From Acidobacteriota bacterium (GTDB lineage Bacteria; Acidobacteriota; Terriglobia; Bryobacterales; Bryobacteraceae): a stretch of 64,000 nt of DNA. Shown here piece after piece: positions 44,900-52,533 of this stretch. The DNA lies in the NCBI GenBank assembly GCA_018268935.1, contig JAFDVS010000051.1, positions 3,535 through 67,534 of the forward strand, in the 5' to 3' direction. The translations under genes were made by a program, and so were the position numbers. How positions within the stretch are numbered: position 1 is the stretch's first letter; every line of letters starts with the position of its first letter. The notes under the pieces were generated by a model that saw only the letters and a list, made by a program, of their open reading frames with translations, had not been told where the DNA came from and made no database searches.

Positions 44900-45931
44900 A
44901 TGCGTTCCTTTGCCCTGGTTGATCAACGGAAATTAGAAGAAGTCATCATGCCGGATCCCCCCGATCCCGGCCCCGGCGAAGTCCTCGTGAAACTCCATCA
45001 AGTCGGAATCTGCGGCTCCGACATGCACTGGTATCTCGACGGGGGAATCGGCCACACGAAAGCCCTCTATCCCCAGGTCCTCGGCCACGAGCCCGCCGGT
45101 GAAATTATCGCCGTCGGCAAAAACGTCCATCACCGCAAAGTCGGCGATCGCGTCTCCATTGAGCCCTCCATCACTTGCGGCCACTGCGAATACTGCCTTC
45201 GCGGCCAGCACAATAACTGCATCCACTGCGTCTTCCTCGGCAGCAGTGGCATGCCCGGACTCTTCCGCGAATACGCCAACATCCCCGAACACAACGCCGA
45301 CCCTGTCCCCGATAACCTCACCTGGTCGCAAGCCACCCTCATCGAACCCGTGGCCGTCATCGTCCACATCATGGAACTCGTGCATATCAATGTTGGCGAC
45401 ACCGTCGCCGTCATGGGCTCCGGCCCCATTGGCATGCTCTGCGCGTCGATGGCGAAACTTTCCGGCGCGTCCAAAGTCTTCCTCTGCGACAAGCTTCCGC
45501 ACCGCCTCGAAATCGCCGCCAAAATGGGCGCCGAGCGCCCCATCCTCGTCGATCGCATGGAAGAACTCGTCATGGACGAAACCCGCGGCCGCGGTGTCGA
45601 CCTCGTCCTCGATGCTGCCGCCGCCAAGCAAACCATCAACATGGGCATCCGCATCACCCGCCCCGGCGGAACCTATATGTTGATCGGCATCCCCACCGAA
45701 GAAAACCTCGACATCGACATCCAAACGGCCATGAGCAAGGAAATCCTCATCCGCACGCTCAAGCGCTCCAATCACAAAGGTGCCGCCGCCGCGCGCCTTC
45801 TCGCCGACAAGCGCGTCTCCGATGCTCTCGTCACTCACGTCCTCCCCTTCGATCAAACCGCGCGCGGTTTCGAACTCCTCGCCGATTACTCCGACGGCGT
45901 CGGTAAAGTCATCATTGAGGTTGCCAAATGA
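44900..45931 (+). CDS. Zinc-dependent alcohol/polyol dehydrogenase
   Basis: The 343-residue enzyme is a medium-chain dehydrogenase of the sorbitol/threonine dehydrogenase type. Catalytic zinc ligands are C38 and H63-E64 (GHEPAGE), structural zinc is held by C93, C96, C99 and C107, and the NAD site is VAVMGSGPIGMLCA. It should oxidise a polyol or sugar alcohol. I use the ATG at 44900 (MRSFALVDQRKLEEV), where the family begins. Its stop overlaps the start of the FGGY kinase by four bases, so both probably act in one sugar pathway, the dehydrogenase yielding a ketose for phosphorylation. Confidence 0.9.
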   Translation: MRSFALVDQRKLEEVIMPDPPDPGPGEVLVKLHQVGICGSDMHWYLDGGIGHTKALYPQVLGHEPAGEIIAVGKNVHHRKVGDRVSIEPSITCGHCEYCLRGQHNNCIHCVFLGSSGMPGLFREYANIPEHNADPVPDNLTWSQATLIEPVAVIVHIMELVHINVGDTVAVMGSGPIGMLCASMAKLSGASKVFLCDKLPHRLEIAAKMGAERPILVDRMEELVMDETRGRGVDLVLDAAAAKQTINMGIRITRPGGTYMLIGIPTEENLDIDIQTAMSKEILIRTLKRSNHKGAAAARLLADKRVSDALVTHVLPFDQTARGFELLADYSDGVGKVIIEVAK

Positions 45932-47367
45932 AGCACTACCTCGGCTTCGATCTCGGCGCCGAAAGTGGTCGTGCCATGCTCGGCGCAATCGTCGATGGCA
46001 AGCTCGCCCTCGAGGAACTGCACCGTTTTCCCAACCAGCCGGTCCGCCTTCCCACCGGCCTCTATTGGGACACCCTCCGTCTCTTCCATGAAATGACCGA
46101 AGGCCTGCGCATCGCCACCCGCGAGCGCAAACTCTCGCTCAGCGGTATCGGCATCGATACCTGGGGCGTCGATATCGCCTTCCTCGGCCGCGATGGAGCC
46201 CTCGTCGATAACCCCCGCCACTACCGCGATGCCCGCAACAACGGTCAGATGGAGCGCACCTTCCCCGTCGTGCCCCGCGACGAAATCTTCGCGCAAACCG
46301 GCTTGCAGTTCATGCAGATCAACAGCCTCTTCCAGTGGCACGCCATGGCGCAGCAGAATGCGCCCGCTCTCGCCATCGCCGAAACGCTGTTCTTCATGCC
46401 CGATCTGTTCAATTACTTCTTCACCGGAGTCAAACGCGCCGAACTCACCATCGCCAGCACCTCGCAATTCTACAACCCCATCCAAAAACGTTTTGCCACC
46501 GAATTGTTGCAGCGCCTTTCCCTCAACCCCGCTATCCTCCCCGAAATCGTTCAACCCGGCACACTCCTCGGCCCCGCGCTCCACAGCGATGTCCCCGTCT
46601 ACGCCGTGGCCGGCCACGATACCGCCGCCGCCGTTGCCGCAGTCCCCGTCGAAAGTGGCGACGACTGGTGTTACATCAGCAGTGGCACCTGGTCATTGAT
46701 GGGCGTCGAACTTCCCGAACCCGTCGTCAACGCCCGTTGCGCCGAACTCAATTTCACCAACGAAATCGGCGTCGAAGGCCGCGTCCGCCTGCTCAAAAAC
46801 ATCGCCGGACTCTGGCTCTGGCAGGAATGCCGCAAGGCCTGGGCTCTCGAAGGCTCGTCCTACTCCTACGCCGAAATGGCCGAAATGGCTGCCTCCGCGC
46901 GCCCCTTCTCCGCCGTGCTTCATCCCGATGCCTTCCTCGAACCCGGCGACATGCCCGCGAAGATCGCCGCCCACTGCCGTGCCAACTCGCAGCAGCCGCC
47001 GCAATCGCACGCCGAATTCTGCCGCGCCATCCTCGAAAGCCTCGCCCTCCGCTACCGCCAGGTACTCGAAAGCCTCGAATCCTTGCTCGGCCGCCGCATC
47101 AATCGCATCCACATCGTCGGCGGAGGCAGCCGCAACGCCCTCCTCAATCAATTCGTCGCCGATGCCACCAACCGCACTGTCATCGCCGGTCCCTCGGAAG
47201 CAACGGTAGCGGGCAACATCCTCGTCCAAGCCATGGGAGCCGGCGACCTCAAAGGCCTCGCCGACATCCGCCAGGTCGTGCGCGATTCCTTCCCCGTCAC
47301 TACACACGAACCCGCCGCCTCAACTCAGTGGGACGCCGCCTACGCCCGCTTTCTAAAACTAACCTAG
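45928..47367 (+). CDS. rhaB: FGGY carbohydrate kinase, rhamnulokinase-like
   Basis: The 479-residue kinase has the FGGY-family phosphate loop (YLGFDLGAESGRAMLG), IGIDTWGVDIAFL, GHDTAAAVAAVP, SSGTWSLMGVEL, and the ATP-site HIVGGGSRNALLNQF. These match rhamnulokinase more closely than xylulokinase, especially DLGAESGR and the GTWSL segment. It should phosphorylate L-rhamnulose or a similar deoxyketose. It is translationally coupled to the zinc dehydrogenase. The usual rhaA and rhaD partners are not in the window, so the exact sugar is uncertain. Confidence 0.85.
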   Translation: MKHYLGFDLGAESGRAMLGAIVDGKLALEELHRFPNQPVRLPTGLYWDTLRLFHEMTEGLRIATRERKLSLSGIGIDTWGVDIAFLGRDGALVDNPRHYRDARNNGQMERTFPVVPRDEIFAQTGLQFMQINSLFQWHAMAQQNAPALAIAETLFFMPDLFNYFFTGVKRAELTIASTSQFYNPIQKRFATELLQRLSLNPAILPEIVQPGTLLGPALHSDVPVYAVAGHDTAAAVAAVPVESGDDWCYISSGTWSLMGVELPEPVVNARCAELNFTNEIGVEGRVRLLKNIAGLWLWQECRKAWALEGSSYSYAEMAEMAASARPFSAVLHPDAFLEPGDMPAKIAAHCRANSQQPPQSHAEFCRAILESLALRYRQVLESLESLLGRRINRIHIVGGGSRNALLNQFVADATNRTVIAGPSEATVAGNILVQAMGAGDLKGLADIRQVVRDSFPVTTHEPAASTQWDAAYARFLKLT

Positions 47368-47405
47368 CTAACCCAGGCGCCCCTTCTAACCCGCGCGCCC
47401 CTTCT

Positions 47406-47429
47406 GAGCCGCGCGCGTGAGCAAGCGGT
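47406..47429 (+). repeat. Dispersed repeat A
   Basis: The copy begins GAGCCGCGCGCGTGAGCAAG and continues CGGT. It sits in the 65-base gap between the convergent kinase and S9 peptidase genes, directly before the peptidase stop. Confidence 0.6.
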
Positions 47430-47432
47430 CTT

Positions 47433-49574
47433 CTATCTCAAATGCCGCTCAAAAAACTCCGTCATCGCCTCCCGCATGTGTCTCCCATAAGCCCCCGTCA
47501 CCCCATGTGACTTCTGCGGATACACCAACAGATCAAAATGTTTCCCCGCCTTCTGCAACTCCACCTGCATTTGCAGATTGTGCTGATACAGCACATTGTC
47601 ATCCCCGTAGTTATGCACCAGCATCAGCTTCCCCTTCAGATTCCCCGCATAGTGCAACGGCGAACTCTTCCGGTACCCCTCCGCATTCCCCTCCGGTAAC
47701 CCCATATACCGCTCCGTGTAGATCGTGTCGTAATGCCGCCAATCCGTCACCGGAGCGCCGCTAATCCCCGCCCGAAACACATCCGGAGCACGCAGCAGAG
47801 CCACCAGCGTCATATACCCGCCATAGCTCCACCCGTGTATCCCAATCCGCTTCTCATCCACAAACCCCAGCGATTTCAAATACTGCACACCCTCCAATTG
47901 ATCCGCCAACTCCTGCTTCCCAAACTCGCGGTTCACCACCGACTCCCACTTGTGCCCGCGCGCTCCCGAACCCCGGTTGTCCATCTGCCAGATCACGAAC
48001 CCGCGATGCGCCAGCACCTGGTCCCACGAAAGCCCCGCGTAACTATCCTTCACCGTCTGCGCATGCGGCCCGCCGTACACCATCACAATCGCTGGATACT
48101 TCTTCGCCGCATCGAAGTTCACCGGTTTGATCAGACGCGCATAGTACAACGTCCCATCGCTGCCCTTAAAGCTCAATAGCGATGTCGGCAGAATCTCATA
48201 CTCCTCCCGCGCCTTCATCGAAGGCTCGCGCAGCGTCATGACAACATTCCCCGACGCATCGCGAAGCACCGTGCGCGAAGGCTCGCTGATGCTCGAATAC
48301 GTATCCACCCAGTACTCCGCATTCGGGCTCATTTCCACCGCATGCGTGCCCTTTTCCTTCGTCAATTTCCGCCGCTGCCCGTCGCGCCCCACCACGTACA
48401 AGTGCCGCTCCAGCGGGCTCTCCTCCGTCGACAAATAGAACACCCGCTCCCCAGCCTCATCCACATGCACCAGCTCCGTCACTTCAAACTCACCAGATGT
48501 AATCGGTCGCAATTCCTTCCCGTTCTTCCCCACCAGGTACAAATGCCGGTACCCTGTGCGCTCACTCCCGAAAATCGCCTGCTCGCCCTTTGACAACATC
48601 GCAAAGTCATCCCGCACGTTGATCCACGCCGGATCCTTCTCTTCCATTGCCACCTTCGAACGCCCCGTCGCAGCCTCCGCCCCGATCACATGCAATTCGT
48701 TCTGCACCCGGTTCAACCGGAACGCCACCAGCCCCTTCGAATCCGGAGTCCAGTGCACCCGCGCCAGCAACCGGTCGCGCATCTCACCCAGATCCATCCA
48801 TCGTGTCGCCCCGCCCTTCGCCGCCACTACGCCCAGCCGCACATCCGCATTCGGAGTCCCCGCCTTCGGAAACCGCTGCGGCTCCAACTTCGCATACAAC
48901 CCCAGCATATCCACATGCGGATGCACCATCTCTCTACTGATGTCGAATTGCATATACGCAATCGACTGCGAATCCGGCGCCCACCAGTACGCCGTCCCCA
49001 ATTGCAATTCCTCCGGATACACCCAATCCAATTCCCCATTCAGCAGCGATAACGACCCATCCTTCGTCAATCGCGTGATCCCCCTCGATGCCAGATCCAT
49101 CACGTACAAATCGTGATTGTGCCGGTAGGCCAGCTTCTTTCCATCCGGCGACAACTTCGGATCGCGCTCCGCATACGGCGTTGCCGTCAGTTGCTGATAC
49201 CCGCCCGCGTCCACCTGGATCACGAACACGTCCCCGCCGCGCGCCGCCAGCATCCGTTTTCCATCCGGCAGCCACTGCAGCGACTGTTCACTCACTCGAC
49301 GGTTCTCCCAACCGAATGCCTCCGCCGCGGGCACAGCAGTTGCCGACGCCGTAAGCGCACTCAACGAAAGCACCGTCCGCCGCGACCGCGTGCCCACATC
49401 AATCAACTGCAGATTGTTCCCCTGCTCGATCGCAATCCGCTTCCCATCCGGCGACCACAGCACCGTACCCATCAGCGGCGGCGCCTGCCCCGCAAGCGCA
49501 TCCAACGTCACCGGCTTCCGTTGCGCGGGCACAACTACCGCGGCCACAAGAAAAACAATGCTGAAGCGGACCAT
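47433..49574 (-). CDS. Secreted S9 (dipeptidyl peptidase IV-like) peptidase
   Basis: The 713-residue protein has a signal peptide (MVRFSIVFLVAAVVVPAQ), an eight-bladed propeller region (WSPDGKRIAIEQ, LSPDGKKLAYRH, LDWVYPEEL), and a C-terminal alpha/beta-hydrolase domain. The catalytic triad is S583 in GWSYGGYM, Asp 658/659 in GDDN and H690 in KSHGV. The EE motif in VYPEEL is that used by DPP-IV enzymes to hold the substrate N-terminus, so removal of X-Pro or X-Ala dipeptides in the periplasm is likely. It is a peptide-scavenging enzyme consistent with a heterotrophic life style. Confidence 0.92.
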   Translation of the reverse strand: MVRFSIVFLVAAVVVPAQRKPVTLDALAGQAPPLMGTVLWSPDGKRIAIEQGNNLQLIDVGTRSRRTVLSLSALTASATAVPAAEAFGWENRRVSEQSLQWLPDGKRMLAARGGDVFVIQVDAGGYQQLTATPYAERDPKLSPDGKKLAYRHNHDLYVMDLASRGITRLTKDGSLSLLNGELDWVYPEELQLGTAYWWAPDSQSIAYMQFDISREMVHPHVDMLGLYAKLEPQRFPKAGTPNADVRLGVVAAKGGATRWMDLGEMRDRLLARVHWTPDSKGLVAFRLNRVQNELHVIGAEAATGRSKVAMEEKDPAWINVRDDFAMLSKGEQAIFGSERTGYRHLYLVGKNGKELRPITSGEFEVTELVHVDEAGERVFYLSTEESPLERHLYVVGRDGQRRKLTKEKGTHAVEMSPNAEYWVDTYSSISEPSRTVLRDASGNVVMTLREPSMKAREEYEILPTSLLSFKGSDGTLYYARLIKPVNFDAAKKYPAIVMVYGGPHAQTVKDSYAGLSWDQVLAHRGFVIWQMDNRGSGARGHKWESVVNREFGKQELADQLEGVQYLKSLGFVDEKRIGIHGWSYGGYMTLVALLRAPDVFRAGISGAPVTDWRHYDTIYTERYMGLPEGNAEGYRKSSPLHYAGNLKGKLMLVHNYGDDNVLYQHNLQMQVELQKAGKHFDLLVYPQKSHGVTGAYGRHMREAMTEFFERHLR

Positions 49575-49602
49575 TTCTCCTCAGTATACTTGCAGGTAAC
49601 TG

Positions 49603-51018
49603 ATGAAACTACGATTTTGGGGAGCGGCCAAGACAGTCACCGGCTCCATGCACATCCTCGAGATGGACGGCAAACGCGTCCTGCTCGATTGCGGGCTCTT
49701 CCAGGGCCGCCGCCGCGAAGCCGAAGAGCGTAACCGCAATCTTCCGTTCGATGGCCACGACGTCCACGCCGTTGTCCTTTCTCACGCCCACATCGATCAC
49801 AGCGGCAATCTGCCTTCGCTCTACAAGTCCGGATTCCGCGGTCCCATCTATTCCACCGCGGCCACTGCCGATCTGTGCGAGGCGATGCTCAAAGACTCCG
49901 CCTTCGTCCAGGAACGCGATTGCGAGTTCCTCAACAAGCGCCGCCATCGCCGCCGCATGATCGGCGAACCAACCGACGATCGCCAGGATTGCCCCCTCTA
50001 CACCGTGGAAGACGCGGAGCACACCCAAACCCTCTTCCGCCCTGTTCGAATGCATGACGAAACCAGCGTCACCGATGCGCTGTCTTTCCGCTACCACGGC
50101 GCTGGTCACATGCTGGGCTCCGCCTGCGTCTCCCTCGAATACAAACACAACGGCAGCCCCATCCGCCTCGGCTTCTCCGGCGATGTCGGCCGCGTCGGCC
50201 TGCCCATCATCGAAGACCCCGAGCATCTCCCGCCCATCGACTACCTCATCCTCGAAAGCACCTATGGCGATCGTTTCCACAGGCCGCTCGACGCAGTCGC
50301 CGACAAACTCGCCGACACGGTCACTCGCACCGCAGCCCGTGGTGGCCGCATCATTGCCCCCGCCTTCGCCGTCGGCCGCACCCAGCAATTAGTGGTCCTG
50401 CTACACAACCTCGTCCTGCAGAAACGCATCCCGTCCATCCCCATCTTCGTCGACAGCCCGCTGGCCGTGAACGTCACCGACGTCTTCCGCAAGCACCAGG
50501 AATTGTTCGATGAAGAAACGCGCAAGTTCCTCCAGAACGGCAGCGATCCCTTTGGCTTCAAAATGCTCCGCTACGTGCGCTCCGTCGAAGAATCAAAAGC
50601 CCTCAACGAACTGCGTCATCCCTACCTCGTCATCTCCGCCTCCGGCATGTGCGAAGCCGGCCGCGTCCTCCACCACCTCCGCAACAGCATCGAGGATGGG
50701 CGCAACACGGTCCTCATCACCGGCTTTCAGGCCGAAAACACCCTCGGCCGCAAGATCGTCGACAAGATGCCCGAAGTCCCCGTATTCGGCGACCTCATGC
50801 GCCTTCGCGCCGAAGTCGTTCGCATCAACGAACTCTCCGGCCATGCCGATCAGGGCGAACTGCTCGAATGGATCCGCCCCATCGTGAAAGGCCTCAAAAC
50901 CATCTTCCTGGTGCACGGGGAACCGCTCCAGCAACGCGCCCTGGCCGAAGCCATAACGCGCACCTACGGTACCCCGGTCACCATCCCTTCACGCGGCGAC
51001 GAGTTCGACCTCGGCTAG
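49603..51018 (+). CDS. Beta-CASP metallo-beta-lactamase RNA hydrolase
   Basis: The 471-residue protein has the metallo-beta-lactamase motif HAHIDH (H61, H63, D65, H66), ESTYGDRFH, and a beta-CASP domain with PAFAVGRTQQLVVLLH and SASGMCEAGRVLHHL, ending in a SGHADQGELLEWI segment. It belongs to the YSH1/CPSF-like group and should be an endo- or exoribonuclease in the cytoplasm. The start codon MKLRFWGAAKTVTGS is the usual start. It diverges from the S9 peptidase (28 bases between starts) and its end overlaps the convergent unknown gene by four bases. Confidence 0.9.
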   Translation: MKLRFWGAAKTVTGSMHILEMDGKRVLLDCGLFQGRRREAEERNRNLPFDGHDVHAVVLSHAHIDHSGNLPSLYKSGFRGPIYSTAATADLCEAMLKDSAFVQERDCEFLNKRRHRRRMIGEPTDDRQDCPLYTVEDAEHTQTLFRPVRMHDETSVTDALSFRYHGAGHMLGSACVSLEYKHNGSPIRLGFSGDVGRVGLPIIEDPEHLPPIDYLILESTYGDRFHRPLDAVADKLADTVTRTAARGGRIIAPAFAVGRTQQLVVLLHNLVLQKRIPSIPIFVDSPLAVNVTDVFRKHQELFDEETRKFLQNGSDPFGFKMLRYVRSVEESKALNELRHPYLVISASGMCEAGRVLHHLRNSIEDGRNTVLITGFQAENTLGRKIVDKMPEVPVFGDLMRLRAEVVRINELSGHADQGELLEWIRPIVKGLKTIFLVHGEPLQQRALAEAITRTYGTPVTIPSRGDEFDLG

Positions 51019-51944
51019 CCTTTGTGAATTAACCCCAAACTCCGGTACTCCGACGCCACATAGAAGAACGAAACCTCCAGCGTCCCCGGCACGAACGGAA
51101 TGTCGAAGGCGAACACATCGAAATTGTTCTCATCCATTCCCATCGCTTCCTTCAGCCCGCGCAGTTGCTTGAATAACTCCGCCGACTTCTCCGCATCGGC
51201 TCCGATCTTCTGCATCTTCGCCACAAATGTCGCCACTTTCCCCACGTTCAGCGACTTGAAAAATTTCACCGCCGGAGCCAGCTTCCCCAGCTTCGCCGCC
51301 TTCCCCGCATTGAACCCGATGCTGATGTTGAAATCCCAATCGGCCGGCTTCACATACCCGTTCAACTCGTTATGTTGATCCATGCCCGTCACCAGAATTC
51401 CCGTCAGCCCGATGCCTCCACCTAATCCCGGTCCCACGCGCCAGCCTTCCGACATGAACCCCATGCACTCCGGAAAACGGTGCGCCGCAAACAGCACGCC
51501 GTTGATGTTCTCCTTGCCCGAAATGCCCAGAATCCCGCCGTGCTTCTCGCCCAGGCCAAACCACATCTTCAACGGCTTCTCCGCCGGTGGCTGCCCCACA
51601 ATCACCGTCTGCCCGCTATCCAGCACCGGCAGATACACAATGCCCGGCGCGGCATCCGAGTGAAACATGAAGTTCTTCCGGTCCGGTGTCGTCTTCCGGC
51701 ACCCGACCTTGTGATACAGATACCAGTTGATCTCGGCAGGCACCGACGTCTTGAAATTGAATGCACACAGTTGCAGCGCGTTCAATCCCGATGCCTTCAC
51801 CTGATCCTTTGCGGCAAGCTTCCACCAGTCGTCTTGCGACTGGACTTTATACGGCAGGCTCCCTGCGGGAACGTAGGTCAAATCCGCCGCTGCGGGTTTC
51901 TTGCAACATCCCGGTACGAGTGCGGCAATAGCTGGGTCGGTCAT
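51015..51944 (-). CDS. Unknown 309-residue protein with LysM-like N-terminal segment
   Basis: No family was recognised. The N-terminus has a CCKK pair (residues 13-16) but no signal peptide. Residues about 30-75 (YKVQSQDDWWKLAAKDQ to INWYLYHKVGC) have the spacing of a LysM domain: Y-x-V, then W..LA, then L...N, then I...LY. A glycine-rich middle (KMWFGLGEKHGGILGISG, GWRVGPGLGGGIGLTG) looks like a beta-structured binding region, and a helical segment at about 215-270 precedes a hydrophobic end. It is convergent with the beta-CASP gene. It could be a cytoplasmic or non-classically secreted binding protein. Confidence 0.65.
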   Translation of the reverse strand: MTDPAIAALVPGCCKKPAAADLTYVPAGSLPYKVQSQDDWWKLAAKDQVKASGLNALQLCAFNFKTSVPAEINWYLYHKVGCRKTTPDRKNFMFHSDAAPGIVYLPVLDSGQTVIVGQPPAEKPLKMWFGLGEKHGGILGISGKENINGVLFAAHRFPECMGFMSEGWRVGPGLGGGIGLTGILVTGMDQHNELNGYVKPADWDFNISIGFNAGKAAKLGKLAPAVKFFKSLNVGKVATFVAKMQKIGADAEKSAELFKQLRGLKEAMGMDENNFDVFAFDIPFVPGTLEVSFFYVASEYRSLGLIHKG

Positions 51945-52025
51945 GTTGGTGGCTCCTCAAAATGCGCTAGCGTAACACAAGCGCTCTTGACCTTACACGC
52001 GGAATCGGAGCGGTACAATCCATCA

Positions 52026-52376
52026 ATGACTTATTATCAGGTGCAGGAATTGTGGCGCTACCCCCTCAACTCCCCCGGCGGTGAGAACCTCGAAGCCGTC
52101 GACCTTGGCCACGATTCCGCCCGCATCCACATCATGACCACCGCCACGCTCCACGAACTCGGCGGCGCCTACCCCGATGGCTTCCGCCCCAACATCATTG
52201 TCGATCGCGATGACGACGCACCCTTTGCCGAAACCAAATGGGCCGGACGCGTCATCGCCATCGGCCCTGAAGTGCGCATCCGCATCACTACCACCAGCAG
52301 CACCGTCCCTGGCGCCTACGGCGAAATCGAGCGCGAAGGCCGCATTCGCCTCGGCCACTCCATGCACGTCCTCTAA
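52026..52376 (+). CDS. Compact MOSC-domain-like protein
   Basis: The 116-residue protein carries pieces of the MOSC superfamily: an N-terminal VQELWRYPLNSPGGENLEAV, as in MOSC_N, then SARIHIMTTATLHELGG and FRPNIIVDRDDDAPFAETKWAGRVIAIG, as in the MOSC core. About 60-80 residues usually between these parts are absent, and the usual molybdenum-cofactor cysteine near the C-terminus is replaced by the segment TTTSSTVPG. It may be a degenerate or specialised form without sulfur-carrier activity. The ATG at 52026 has no clear Shine-Dalgarno sequence. Confidence 0.65.
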   Translation: MTYYQVQELWRYPLNSPGGENLEAVDLGHDSARIHIMTTATLHELGGAYPDGFRPNIIVDRDDDAPFAETKWAGRVIAIGPEVRIRITTTSSTVPGAYGEIEREGRIRLGHSMHVL

Positions 52377-52474
52377 AAAGCGCAAAGGGCACGCTCCGCG
52401 CCGCCAATACCGAAGGAACACGCGTTCGCATCAAGGCGCGGGCGGGCTCCGTTTTGCGCGTGTTCATCAAAAGC

Positions 52475-52510
52475 CAAGAGGGACAGAGCCCGAAAGCCCT
52501 GCCCCTCTTG
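52475..52510. terminator. Bidirectional hairpin terminator
   Basis: CAAGAGGGACAG (52475-52486) pairs with CTGCCCCTCTTG (52499-52510) around a 12-base loop, one mismatch. On the minus strand the stem is followed by TTTT, and on the plus strand by CTTTCC. It sits between the convergent MOSC gene and the receptor ending at 52534 and probably ends both transcripts. Confidence 0.6.
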
Positions 52511-52533
52511 CTTTCCCAACAACGAGAAACGGA

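Noticed and set aside
49603-51018. Calling the beta-CASP gene RNase J
   Set aside because: Length and the SASGMCEAG and ESTYGDR patterns fit the CPSF/YSH1-like group; RNase J is longer with a distinct C-terminal domain.
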